Shown in pieces: positions 10,731-20,857 of a DNA stretch of 64,000 bases. The position numbers and the translations under genes were made by a program. Source of the DNA: Azolla caroliniana (taxonomy: Eukaryota > Polypodiophyta); NCBI GenBank assembly GCA_043228905.1, contig JBHGNT010000004.1, positions 4,960,001-5,024,000 on the forward strand, in the 5' to 3' direction. Below the pieces are notes generated by a model, which was not told where the DNA came from, did not search any database, and worked only from the letters and a program-made list of their open reading frames with translations. Within the stretch, counting starts at the first letter, position 1. Every line of letters begins with the position of its first letter.

Positions 10731-11399
10731 TCAGAAGGAGGTCCGGTTTTGCTTACCGGCTAGGCAGTCGGTGCACCTCTCAAGATGCATGTTCTTCACC
10801 AGAATGAGGTTTTCATCGGCAAGCTTCTTCATCCCCTTCACGCTCATGTGACACAATCTCTTGTGCCACAGCTCACCGGTAGTGTCAGAAGCCACGTTCA
10901 CTTCTTCCGGGCATAATCGGGCATTAATCAGGTATAGGGTGTTGACCTTCCAGGCCCGAGCCACTATCAGGCTCCCTTTGCTGAATTTCATGACTCCGTT
11001 CCGGATGCTACTCGTGTAGCCTTCATCATCTAGCCGACCAGCTGATATCAGGTTCAGTCGAACCTCCAGAACATGTCGGACATCCTTCAGCAGCAGCTTG
11101 CATCCGGTTGGTGTTGTCAACCACACGTCTCCTATGCCGACAATTCGGCATGTGCCTTCATTCCCCATCCGGACACAGCCATGATCACTGGCTATGTAGG
11201 ATGAGAAGCATTTCCGGTCCGGGGTAAGGTGGAAGGACGCTCTAGAATCAACAACCCACGTTGTCTCGTCTCCGGCAAGGTTCAACTCACTCTCCTCGGT
11301 GATGAGCATCAACTCTTCTTCATTTGCCGTGATTGCCATCCTTCCCTTTCGGTCCGGTCCCCTCCGGTCTTTACTGTTCCGGTCCGGAGTCTGCTTCAA
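10731..11399 (-). pseudogene. Protease and GAG-pre-integrase domain, copia element 1
   Basis: The protease block reads TWVVDSRASFHLTP, where copia proteases have Asp-Ser-Gly; the Gly is Arg. The GAG-pre-integrase finger follows (LWHKRLCHMSVKGMKKL, CTDCLAGKQ). The Asp itself is kept, but an Arg at the active-site turn should block catalysis. Confidence 0.82.
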
Positions 11400-11477
11400 A
11401 TCGGTACCAGAGTCTTACCAGAGGGATAAACGTTTCCCTTCCGGCCCGGCGTTGCCCAAAGTAACAACCAACGTCTC

Positions 11478-11942
11478 CTAGCTATCTAGGAGGGAACCGA
11501 GCAGGAGCAGTGCTAGTACCTCATCGGCGAGAGGTACTTCCAATGATGTTGCCTGGTGGATCAGCCCCTGGAAGGCATTCATGTGCTCCGCCATGCTAGA
11601 GCCATCTTGGTACCGGAGTCTTACTAGCTTCCGAAGTACCGAAACCTGATTAACAACATTTTTGTTCTGAAACATAATGTTGATCTTCTCCCAAAGCTCA
11701 TGAGCCTTGCTCTCTTCATTGAAGTTGTTGTATAGGTTCATATCAATGAAGCACCGTATGTACGCCGTTGTCTTCATGTGCATCACCTCCCATATCGTGG
11801 CGTTGATTTTGTCTGGTCTCTTGTCGCCGAACTGAACCGGCAACCAAAGATCTTTAACCACGAGCATGTCCCTCATCTTCGACTTCCACACTGAGTAGTT
11901 GGAGCCGGTGAGCTTGAACATGCCTCCCAACGAATCGTCCAT
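11478..11942 (-). pseudogene. Gag (copia type), zinc knuckle missing, copia element 1
   Basis: It starts at ATG 11942, 16 bp from the primer site. It has the plant copia gag pattern: FKLTGSNYSVWKSKMRDML near the N-terminus, then ELWEKINIMF and MAEHMNAFQGLIHQ. The frame stops at 11478. The next 80 bp run straight to the protease region without any CX2CX4HX4C motif, so the RNA-binding knuckle has been deleted. Confidence 0.82.
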
Positions 11943-11958
11943 TTTTCTGTGTCGTTTC

Positions 11959-11970
11959 GCTCTGATACCA
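11959..11970 (-). other. Primer-binding site for initiator Met-tRNA, copia element 1
   Basis: The minus strand reads TGGTATCAGAGC, the classic plant copia primer-binding site, four bases from the end of the 5' LTR. Confidence 0.93.
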
Positions 11971-11974
11971 AATT

Positions 11975-12801
11975 TGTCGAGAAATATGCGGAATAATCTC
12001 CGGCCACAACCGAAGGGTAGATCACTTGATGACGATCAAACACAGAAGAAATGGGAATGGGGGTAAGTATGCAAAACAGAAAGACAATACACTGGATGTT
12101 AACGTGGAAAACCCTCAGAGGGAAAAACCACGGGAGTCCACAGACTCCAAACTATCACTATGTCAAATAAATACAACAGGGAGCACACAGGCAACAACAT
12201 CTTGCTCACAGTCTTCGCCTAGCAGCGGTTACAACAGAGACATGATCTCTGTATATCACTCTCTCTCTCACTCTTACGCATTGTACAGAAGTTACACCAG
12301 TAACTCTATCATCATAACTATTAAGTTTGCCCTAGGTCATATTTATACTAATGTGACTTTCGGGCTATTTACAAATATAGCCCCAATGGGCTCTCTGGAA
12401 CATATTTACATATATGTCCCTTCCATCCGATGAGAGGTTCTCACCGGGCCTGCAACATCCAGTTCTCACCGGGTCTTCCTTGTCGGGTACTCGTCATCCG
12501 GTTATCACCGGGTCTTCCCTGTCGGGTACTCGTCATCCGGTTCTCATCGGGTCTTCCTTGCTAGGTACTCCACATCCGGTTCTCACCGGGTCTTCCTTGC
12601 TAGGTACTCCACATCCGGTTCTCACCGGGTCTTCCGTTGCCGAGTACTCCACATCCGGTTCTCACCGGGTCTTCCGTTGCCGGGTACTTCACATCCGGTT
12701 CTCACCGGGTCTTCCGTTGCCGAGTACTTCACATCCAGTTCTCATTGGGTCTTTTGATGTCGGGCCTTCGTATCCCATCTGGAGGGACCGAGATCCTAAC
12801 A
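11975..12801 (-). repeat. 5' LTR of copia element 1 (827 bp)
   Basis: It is a direct copy of 7353-8139 with TG...CA ends and scattered substitutions. It has eight units of the 40-bp minisatellite instead of seven, which accounts for the whole 40-bp length difference. Confidence 0.92.
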
Positions 12802-12974
12802 AATTATACTAAAACAGAGAAGGAATTAGTACTAAAAGATGAGGATTAGAACTAAGGGAGGTGTAGAACTCTCGAGGGAAGGAAAGAGTGAGTGAGAGAG
12901 AGAGAATGAGGATAACAAAAGATATATTATATTAAGGGAATATACAATAGCAGCTAGGAAGCTTAAGACTGGCG

Positions 12975-12993
12975 TTGAACCAATTTGGTTCAA
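12975..12993. repeat. Palindrome near the LTR transcription start
   Basis: The sequence TTGAACCAATTTGGTTCAA is an inverted repeat with 9-bp arms around one base. Its sense strand begins about 26 bases after the start of the TATA box, so it should sit at or near the 5' end of element RNA. Confidence 0.7.
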
Positions 12994-13044
12994 AATAATG
13001 CCTTGTGCCTCCTTTTATAGTGTTCTCAGAAGTACTCCTGAAGT

Positions 13045-13057
13045 TTCTAGAATGTTC
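13045..13057 (-). promoter_or_regulatory. Heat-shock-element-like motif upstream of the LTR TATA box
   Basis: TTCTAGAATGTTC is a three-unit alternating TTC/GAA/TTC array with 2-bp gaps, the core consensus of heat shock factor sites. It ends 25 bp before the TATA box (13013-13019). Function is inferred from the match only. Confidence 0.5.
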
Positions 13058-13133
13058 CAGAGAAATCTGGAATATACATCAATTTTCTACAGTAAAACCT
13101 AAATGAAAATAATATTCTTCGTATTACAATATA

Positions 13134-13188
13134 TAGTCTAATGGTCAAGAGCTCGACCCATGTAATATAAAGTCATGGGTTCGAGTCT
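13134..13188 (+). repeat. tRNA-like module (A and B boxes) in the chromovirus LTR
   Basis: An A-box-like TAGTCTAATGG (13134-13144) is followed 33 bp later by a B-box-like GGTTCGAGTCT (13178-13188), the spacing seen in tRNA genes. The module is antisense to the element and lies at the outer end of U3. Confidence 0.6.
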
Positions 13189-13619
13189 TGCCATATCATG
13201 ACACTATCCCCCCCCTTGAAACGACGAGCGTCGCGAGTCGTTTTGGATTGAGGACCCGGTTTATCTCGATATTGACGATGGAAGTCTTCAAGAAGAGCAC
13301 GAGCATTGGTCACATTCTCTATTGGTTCCCAAGTATGCTCGTTGGGACTATATCCTAGCCAATCAACTAAATAGTAGAGCTTGTTGCGAACAATCTTGGA
13401 ATCGAGGATGGCGACAACCTCGTATTCAGGTCCATCTTCAAGCTCGATCGGGGTTTGAGGTTGTTTAATACGACCTGGGATGGTGCTGCCTTGATAGGGT
13501 TCGAGGAGAGAACTGTGAAACACTGGATGTATCCAAAGTTGTGGAGGTAGATCGAGACGAAAAGAGACATCATTAATTTTTCCGATAATACGGAAAGGAC
13601 CTAATCGCCGGTAATCCAA
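13173..13619 (-). pseudogene. Integrase C-terminal domain with chromodomain, chromovirus element 2
   Basis: The frame begins with the integrase C-terminal barrel (LGPFRIIGKINDVSFRLDLP, VFHSSLLEPYQ). It ends in a chromodomain: YEVVAILDSKIVRNKLYYLV, DWLGYSPNEHTWEPIEN. Chromodomains in this position guide insertion toward particular chromatin in related elements. The C-terminus overlaps the polypurine tract and the first bases of the LTR. Confidence 0.88.
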
Positions 13620-13652
13620 CTTCTCGCATGGGCGAGTAGTCTTGATGTGTCG

Positions 13653-14732
13653 TCATAGTAGCCACACCCGATCTCCAATGTCAAAACTGGATGGAAGCCG
13701 ATGATGATCCGCGTAAACCTTGTGTGTTTGTTGAGCTTGTTGTAGATGAGTAGATAAATCCGCTTGTATCTTACGTAGCCATTCCAAACGATCCTCTATA
13801 CAAGGATTTGTAAGTAACTCTAGGGTTTCAAATACACACCACCGAGGGTGACAGCCTGTGTAAGCATAAAATGGTGTCACCTTTGTCGATGAGTGGACGG
13901 AGTTATTATACGCAAATTCGGCGAAGTGGAGAATATTCGCCCAGCCATCTTGATGATAGCTTAAAAAGCACCGAAGATACTGCTCCAGCGTTTGATTTGT
14001 TCGTTCTGCTTGGCCGTCTATTTGCGGATGGTAGCCAGATGAGATATTACAAATGACCTTAAACATTTTAAAGAGGTGCTTCCAAAACTTCAAGAAGAAC
14101 TAGGGTCCACGGTCACTAATGATACTATCGAGAAGGCCATGATGCCGACATACTTCACGCATGACAATTTCAGCAGTTTCTTCACTGGAGATTTCCTTAG
14201 TACATGGCAAGAAATGGGCCATCTTCATATATCGATCTACTACTGTTAAGATCGCATTGAATCCCTTAGAGACCGGAAGATCTGTGATGAAATCTAGGGC
14301 AATGGATTGCCATGGCTTGCTTGGAATTGGTAATGGTTCTAATAAACCATATGGATGATGCCTTGACATTTTTGCTCTGCAACATGTATCACAAGTCCGA
14401 ACAAAATCTTCGACAAATTGTTGCATATGAGGCCACCAAAAGGATCATTGTACTAAATCTAGTGTTTTATTACTACCAAAATGCCCAACTGTATATGTGT
14501 CATGACAATTTTGGACTACTTGAAGGTGACAAGTACCATTAGGAACATACAAGAGTTTCTTAAAGAATAGTAATCCATCATGACATTCGAATTGTCGATA
14601 GTTCGTACCTAGTTGTTGCGACTGTGAACAAGATGCTCGAGAGGGATCAATTTGTGCTAGAATGGCTTGAGCGAAAACATTTGTCTTCAAGTCCTCACGT
14701 ATGGTATCGATAACCTGGGAATCCAAGGGCAT
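13653..14732 (-). pseudogene. Integrase zinc finger and catalytic core, chromovirus element 2
   Basis: Three frames, 14445-14732, 14100-14426 and 13653-14093, cover the H2C2 finger (CHDTYTVGHFG, then CDTCCRAK) and the core. All three acidic residues can be seen: Asp in ALDFITDLPVSKGFN, Asp in IISDRGP and Glu in DGQAERTNQTLEQYL. Breaks at 14427-14444 and 14094-14099 split the protein. Sequence style (TDLP...VVDRYMKMAHFLP) is that of Tf1/sushi-type chromoviruses. Confidence 0.87.
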
Positions 14733-14750
14733 ACCGAAGACTTGCGTTTC

Positions 14751-16061
14751 TTACAGTCGTGTCGGTCCCAAGATTACTTGCTTTTGGTTATCGAAAGCCG
14801 GCTCGCCGGGACGCGGTGCTAGATACGAACGCCGAGATAATGCATTTGCCTTCCCTTGTTGCTTCCCCGGACGATATGTAATTTTGAAGTCGAAACAAGT
14901 GAGGAATTGGGCCCACCGAGCTTGACATCGATTTAACACATGAGCATTCTGAAAGTAGGCAAGGTTTTTGTGATCACTGAATACGATGACTTGATGAGAA
15001 GGCCCCTCTAGAAAATGCCTCCATTACGTAAAAGAGTCCACTATTGCTAATAGCTCCTTATCATGAATTTCATAGTTTATTTCTGCGGCGTCAAACTTGC
15101 GTGAATGGAAAGCCACAGGATGTAGCTTCTCATCATCGCCTTGTTGAGACAGAATGCTACCCAAGGCAAAATCCGACGCATCTGCTTCAATGATGAATGG
15201 TTTCTTTGGATCAACATGAGCTAAAATAGGAGCTGATGTAAATGCCTTCTTAAGAATCTCAAAAGCAATGTCTGTTGCTTCAGACCAAACGAACGATTTT
15301 CCCTTCCTGGTAAGTTGTGTGAGAGGCAGAACAAGCTTTGAGTAATCCTATATGAACTTGCGGTAAAAATTGGCAAAGCCTAAAAAGCATTGCACATCTC
15401 ACAATGCACGCGAAGTTTGCCACTCTACCACCGTTTTAACCTTAGCTAGATCCATGGAGATGCCTTCCAAGGAAATGACATAGCCCAAAAATTCTACCTA
15501 GTTGCACCCGAAACTACATTTTCCCAGTTTTGCATAAAGACCATGTTCTCGAAGTCATTTTAGTACGAACAGTACATGAGAATCATGCTCTTCTTGGGTC
15601 TTTGAATAAACCAGTAGATCATCCAAATAGATGATCAAAAAATCATCCAAGCGATCTCGGAATATATCATTTGCCATGTGTTGGAAGACTGTTGGTGCAT
15701 TAGTGAGGCTGAATGGCATGACCGTATACTTGAAGTGCCCATATCTAGTGTGAAACACAATCTTCCATTCATCTCCTGGTCGGATCCGTACGAGGCTATA
15801 TGCTCCTCATAAGTCGATCTTTGTGAAGAACCTTGCACCATTGATCCATTCTAAAAGACTTGAGATACGGGGAAGTGCATACCTATTCCTGATGGTGACT
15901 TTATTCAACCCATGGTAATCTACGACGAGACGAAGTGATCCATCATTTTTCTTGACGAAGAAAATGGGTGCGCCGGCTGGAGATTTCGAATGTCGAATGA
16001 AACCATTTGCCAAATTCTCCTCTATATATGCTCGAAGGACTTCTAGCTCGATTGGTGACAA
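14751..16061 (-). pseudogene. Reverse transcriptase and RNase H, chromovirus element 2
   Basis: RT begins at 16061 ([38 protein letters not shown]) and contains the polymerase motif [11 protein letters not shown] at 15555-15758. The connection and RNase H follow at lower coordinates in shifting frames (FKITYRPGKQQGKANALSRR at 14751-14939 is the RNase H end). A stop near 15800 and several frame changes break it. Confidence 0.87.
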
Positions 16062-16148
16062 ATTGTAGATCGGTCCTCATGGTGGCTCTTTTCCCAGTTG
16101 TAAATCGATGGGGCAATCATACGGTCGATGGTGAGGAAGCGTATTAGC

Positions 16149-16754
16149 TCATACTTTATCGAACACATCGACATAATGACGATACTTCTCTGGAAGTTGA
16201 ACAATGGACTCCTCTTTATTGATACTAGAGGGGTTTACTAATATTGCGAAGAGAAACATTTCTTCCTTGCGTCCTTCCTCACGCAACTGATGTAGCGAAA
16301 TGGTTGCAATCTTATGAGTAGATCCTCGGGTTTGTCGACACCGTATTTCTCTTGTTCTCCAATCTATGGCTGGGTTATGTAATTCGAACCATGGTAATCC
16401 CAAAACAATGGGATGTTCTAGGATACTAATTATATTAAATGATACTACACACACTAAGTTATCTAGGACAATATTAACAGGTTTTGACTCTTCTATAATA
16501 TTCCCGAAAGCAATGGGACGACCATCAATGACTACTATAGAGGTTGGACATGGGAGTTTCTTTAGGGATATTTGATGAGCTTGGGCAAAATTCCTATCCA
16601 TGAAGCAAGAGTTGGCTCTGGAATCTAAGAGTGTTAAGACATGTACTAGAGGAGTACTTTTAGTACTAACCATTACTTGAGCTAAGAACACATTGCTAAC
16701 TTGCTTAGAGGAAATGGAACCACTAATGGGTTGCACAGATCTAGGGTTGTCCAA
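16149..16754 (-). pseudogene. Retropepsin, chromovirus element 2
   Basis: The active-site block reads LLDSRANSCFMDRNFAQ; the copy in element 4 has LLDSGANSCFMD, so Gly has become Arg. The C-terminal flank HPIVLGLPWFELHNPAIDW is well kept. The frame is otherwise open over 200 codons. Confidence 0.8.
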
Positions 16755-16780
16755 CCAAACGGCTCCTATTTTGGCTGGAC

Positions 16781-17905
16781 TTAATCGTTTAATTCTTCTT
16801 CTAGTTGACTAAGGATTTCAAATTTGTTTGAAAGGCTTGGGCTATTAGGACTATCAGACACACCTAAAGGAATAGACTCGGGTTTAGTACTATTAGTACT
16901 AGCGGTTATTTGATTTACCTTCCTTTTCGGCTGATGGGGGCAATTCACTGCAATATGCCCCAATCCACCACAATAAAGACATAATTGATTTGCCCTGCGT
17001 CGCTGCTTTTCTTCTTCCGATAGTGGTCTGCGGCGACGTGTGGTGTCGATTTCCATTGGAGTCGGAGTATTGGTTGAAGACGTATTGAATGACTCCCTTG
17101 GGAAAGGCTTTGCTACGATTGAAGCGTAGGTGGGCTCTGATCTTGTCCGTGGCATTTGGAACTGACATTCCGAACGTCGTTTGAAGAGGAGATTATCGCA
17201 TCGCACCGCACGACTGATTGCTTCTGTCAATGACTTTAAGAGTAAATCTTTAACATCATTACGTAGGCCAAAACGAAATTGCTCCATTAGTGCCTAGTCA
17301 TCCCAGAGAATATCAGTGGCGAGAAGACGGAAATCCGTAGCATAAGCCGAGGGCGGCCGCTCACCTTGGCGCAATCTTCGGATTTTGTTGATTGTTGTTC
17401 TAACACTGTCGGTATCTCCAAAACAAGCTTTAAACTTGGTAATAAACTCTTCGAAATTATTTAACAAGGGAGAGATTTTTTCTAACAAGGGGGCGAACCA
17501 TGCCAAAGTCGTGACACTAAGTAGAGTGCCGACTAGTCCTACTCGTGATGCATCGCTGGGATATCGAGAAGGATGCATTTGAATGACTAATTGTACATGA
17601 TTAAGGAATCATCTAAATTGCGATCGTGTTCCATCGAATTTCATGGGAAGGACAATCTTGGGTTCTTTATGAATCCCTTGCGTACTGGGTCCTTGTTGTT
17701 GCATCGCTACAAAGGTTGCTTCGAGTTGTTGCACGTGTACCACTAGTTCCCCATGTTGTTGTTGCGTCTGGTACTTTTCTAAGGAGATTTGTTAAAGATC
17801 CTCCAACAACCGTTGATTTTTTTGTTCCAAAGCAAGGAACTTCTCTTTCAAGCATTGCAACTCTGAGAAAACGGATTGATATTCTTGAGCGCTAACAGTG
17901 GCCAT
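16781..17905 (-). pseudogene. Gag with N-terminal coiled coil and zinc knuckle, chromovirus element 2
   Basis: The likely start is ATG 17905 (MATVSAQEYQSVFSELQCL). It is followed by a heptad-like, Gln-rich stretch (FLALEQKNQRLLEDL) that looks like a coiled coil and is cut by a stop. The capsid-like part spans about 17590-17290 (LLEKISPLLNNFEEFITKF, RRLRQGERPPSAYATDF). The CX2CX4HX4C knuckle CLYCGGLGHIAVNC is intact near 16960. Stops at about 17800, 17600 and 17290 interrupt it. Confidence 0.8.
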
Positions 17906-17990
17906 AGTATGAGAGAAAAGAGGAATAAGAGATTAGAATGAAGGGAGGGAGAAGTAAAAAGTTAAAGGAAGAGAAGGACGCAGAGACTAT

Positions 17991-18002
17991 GTCGGTTCAA
18001 AC
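17991..18002 (-). other. Atypical primer-binding region, chromovirus element 2
   Basis: Directly after the 5' LTR the minus strand reads GTTTGAACCGAC. It lacks the TGG expected for pairing with a tRNA 3' end. The stretch TTGAACC can pair with GGTTCAA near the expected 5' end of the element RNA, which suggests self-priming as in Tf1. Confidence 0.45.
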
Positions 18003-18430
18003 TGTTAGGAGTAGTACTAAGATAGAGAAGTACTTTCAGGAACAGTACTAAAACATAGAAGGAATTAGTACTAAAAGATGAGGATTAGTACTAAGGGAGG
18101 TGTAGAACTCTCGAGGGAAGGAAGTAGTGAGTGAGAGAGAGAGATTGAGAGAGAGAGAGAATGAGGATAACAAAAGATATATTATGTTACGGGAATATAC
18201 AATAGCAGTTAGGAGGCTTAAGACTGGCGTTGAACCAATTTGGTTTGAAATAATGCCTTGTGCCTCCTTTTATAATGTTCTCGGGAGTACTGTTGAAGTT
18301 TCTAGAATGTTCCAGAGAAATGTAGAATATACATCAATTTTCTATGGTAAAACCTAAATGAAAATAATATTTTTCGTATTACAAGAGCTCGACCCATGTA
18401 ACATAAGGTCATGGGTTCGAGTCTTACCTG
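18003..18430 (-). repeat. 5' LTR of chromovirus element 2, truncated
   Basis: It matches the 3' LTR (7310-7352 plus 12807-13203), including TGTTAGGAGTAG at its inner end, the heat-shock-like motif (18300-18312), TATA box (plus-strand 18268-18274) and B box (18414-18424). About 20 bp carrying the A box are deleted, and the last 12 bp are missing where it meets the RT of element 4. Confidence 0.87.
18300..18312 (-). promoter_or_regulatory. Heat-shock-element-like motif in the 5' LTR of element 2
   Basis: The same TTCTAGAATGTTC as in the 3' LTR, again 25 bp from the TATA box at 18268-18274. Confidence 0.5.
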
Positions 18431-19005
18431 ACGAACATGTTCATCATGCTCCTCTTGAATCTTCGAGTAGATTAGAATATCATCCAAGTAAACTATAGTG
18501 AAAATCTCGAAAAATATCATTCGCCATATGTTGGAAAACTTCAGGTGCATTCGTGAGACGGAATAGCATCACAGTATACTCAAAATGGCCATAGCGAGTG
18601 CGAAAAGTTGTCTTCCATTCATCCCCCGGGCGAATCTGAACTAGATTATATGCACCTCGAAGTTCTTAACTTTGTGAAATATTTTTCTCCATTGAGACGT
18701 TCCAAAAGATTCGGGATTAACAGTAGAGCATATCTATTCCGGATAGTCACTTTGTTTAACCCTTGATAATCCACGACCAACTGAAGAGTCCCATTCTTTT
18801 TCTTGACGAAGAAGATAGGTGCGCCCGCAGGGGATCTAGAATGCTGAATGAATCTATTTGCCATATTCTCATCAATATACTCCCGCAAAGTCTCTACCTC
18901 TACAAGGGCGAGATTATAAATCGGGCCCCATGGAGGTTCTTTCCTTGGTTGTAAGTCAATAGGGCAGTCATATGGTTGATGCTCTGGCAATGTATCGGTC
19001 TTCAC
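18431..19005 (-). pseudogene. Reverse transcriptase fragment, chromovirus element 4
   Basis: The upstream frame (18646-19005) has [20 protein letters not shown] and [19 protein letters not shown]. The downstream frame (18302-18550) has [20 protein letters not shown] with the catalytic Asp pair. A shift near 18660 and the deletion after YLDD inactivate it. Confidence 0.83.
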
Positions 19006-19643
19006 TTATCAAAGACATCTGAGAACTCTTTGTATTTCTCTGGTAGTTTAATGTCCGCTTCATGTAAAGTGGATGATGGATTTACTACTATTGCGAAGAC
19101 AAACATGGCCTCGTTCCCCCCTTCCTCACACAATTGTCGTAGAGAGATGGTCGATAACTCAGGGGATCTAGTATCAGATGTCGGAGAGAGGGATGCAGGG
19201 TTTGTGCTTTTTTCCCGGGTCTCCTCAATTGTTCTTTTCATCCAATCAATCTTCGGGTTATGGAGTTCAAACCAAGGGAGACCTAGCACTATTGGGTGTT
19301 CCGGACTGCGAATAATGTTGAAAGAGATTATGCTTGCCAAATCGCCAAGAACTATCCGAATTGGCTCGGACTCCTTGACTATATCTCCTGATGCTATGGG
19401 ACGGCCATCAATGATTCTTGCGGCTACTGGGCTTGGGAGCTTATTCAAGAGGATGATTTGTGACAAGGCATATTCACAATCCATGAAACAAGAGTTGGCT
19501 CCAGAATCTAGGAGGGCAGAAGCTAGGACTCGATGACATGTAGATGTGGTAAGCTCGACTTGTGTAGAAAAAACTCGACTCACTTGATTTGATGAAATGG
19601 AACCACGACTAGGAACTAACTCTACATAGCTAGGATGGTCCAA
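19002..19643 (-). pseudogene. Retropepsin with intact active-site motif, chromovirus element 4
   Basis: An open frame of 213 codons with LLDSGANSCFMDCEYALSQ, the expected Asp-Ser-Gly, and HPIVLGLPWFELHNPKIDW. This is one of only two retropepsins in the window whose motif looks functional. The element as a whole is truncated. Confidence 0.8.
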
Positions 19644-19669
19644 CCAAATGGCTCCTATTTTGGCCGGAC

Positions 19670-20774
19670 TTACTCGTTTAACACATCCTCCAATTGGCTC
19701 AAGACATCGAATCTATTTTCATGGCATGGACTATGAGGCTTACTTATGTTAATAGAGGTAACAATGGAACTCGAAGTAGTGTTGTCATGGGCACTTACTT
19801 GGTATACTTGACGTCTAGGTTTATGTGGACTATTTACAACTATATGTCCTAGACCGCCACAATATAAGTATAGGCGATGCGCTCGACGATGTTGCTTCTC
19901 AGCATCTGATAAAGGCCCACGACGTTGTGTCGACTCTATTTCCATCAGAGTTGGGCCATCCCTTGTAATGGGTTTGGAAACTTGTGGAGGCGTTGCGACT
20001 ACGGAAGCGTAAGTCTGTTCTGGTTGGCGGTGTAACATTTGTTGGCGCTCAGAACATCGCTCAAATAGGCGATTATCACATCGCACATCTCGACTAATGA
20101 CCTCTGTAAGCAACTTTGGATCTTCAAGGAAAGTAAGAAGGAGATCTTTGACATCATTTCGCAAACCTTGACGGAATTCATCCCAAGGGATATCGCATGC
20201 CAAGAGACGAAAATCAGCTGTGTAAGCCAACGCGGGACGATCTCCTTGTCGGAGCCTTCGAATCTTGTTTATCATTGTCCTAGTACTGTCAGTGTCTCCG
20301 AAACTAGCTTGAAACTCCTTAACAAATGCCTTGAAATCCTCCAACAACGGTGATTTCTTCTCGAGAAGTGGTGCGAACCATGCTAACACCATACCGCATA
20401 GCAAAGTTCCCACTAATCCCACATGAGCAGCGTCTGTTGGATACCGATTGGGATGTAGCTGAATAACCAGACAAACTTGATTCAAAAAACCTCGAAATAA
20501 AGACCTTGTACCATCAAACTTGGTGGGGAGGCTAATCTTTGGTTCTTTAGGGCAGTTCTGAACCCCTAATGCTTGTTCTCATAATGATAATATAGTTGCC
20601 TCAAGTTGGTGACCGTTGTGATAATTCTTCATACTGTTGAGCTTTTTCGACACTCAAATGTTGTAGGTCTCCGAGTAGCCTTTGATTTTCATGCTCTAAT
20701 GCCACAAATTTATTCGTGAGCATGTCGAGCTCAAAAAGAACACGCAAATACTCCTATTTGGTCACGGACTCCAT
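19670..20774 (-). pseudogene. Gag, chromovirus element 4
   Basis: The likely start is ATG 20774 (MESVTK then a stop). A coiled-coil-like stretch follows (LTNKFVALEHENQRLLGDLQ), like the gag of element 2. From 20485 the frame is open for 271 codons: LLEKKSPLLEDFKAFVKEF, RRLRQGDRPALAYTADFRLL, and a knuckle CGGLGHIVVNSP that has Ser in place of its last Cys and Tyr-Leu-Tyr before the remaining Cys. Confidence 0.78.
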
Positions 20775-20857
20775 AGCTTACGAGGCGAGAGGAGAAGGAA
20801 GAAGAGAACTTGTTAGGGTTTGTGGAAGAGGAAGAAATGAAAAAAATTGGTTCAAAC

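Larger units (their letters stand above)
7353..12801 (-). mobile_element. Complete Ty1/copia element 1 nested in a chromovirus LTR
   Basis: Two direct LTRs (7353-8139 and 11975-12801) begin TGTTAG and end CGACA on the minus strand. The initiator Met-tRNA primer site is next to the 5' LTR and a polypurine tract is next to the 3' LTR. Internal domains run gag, protease, integrase, RT, RNase H, the copia order. Flanking sequence rejoins as one chromovirus LTR when the element is removed. The expected 5-bp duplication is not clean: AACAG before, AATTA after. Damage includes a changed protease motif, a missing gag zinc knuckle and stops between domains. Confidence 0.9.
12807..13203 (-). repeat. 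3' LTR of chromovirus element 2, main part
   Basis: Together with 7310-7352 it forms a 440-bp LTR, matching 18003-18430. In sense (minus) order it holds TGTCATGATA at the end, an antisense tRNA-like module (plus-strand 13134-13188), a heat-shock-like motif (13045-13057), a TATA box (plus-strand TTTTATA, 13013-13019) and a palindrome (12975-12993) near the expected start of transcription. Confidence 0.88.
7310..18430 (-). mobile_element. Chromovirus element 2 (Ty3/gypsy), interrupted by copia element 1
   Basis: The internal region between LTRs encodes, on the minus strand, gag, protease, RT, RNase H, integrase and a C-terminal chromodomain, the mark of chromoviruses. The 3' LTR is split by a copia insertion (7310-7352 plus 12807-13203, about 440 bp net). 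The 5' LTR at 18003-18430 is the same sequence, missing its last 12 bp and its A-box region. A polypurine run (minus-strand AAGGGGGGGATAG, 13204-13219) abuts the 3' LTR. Several stops and frame breaks show the copy is inactive. Confidence 0.85.
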
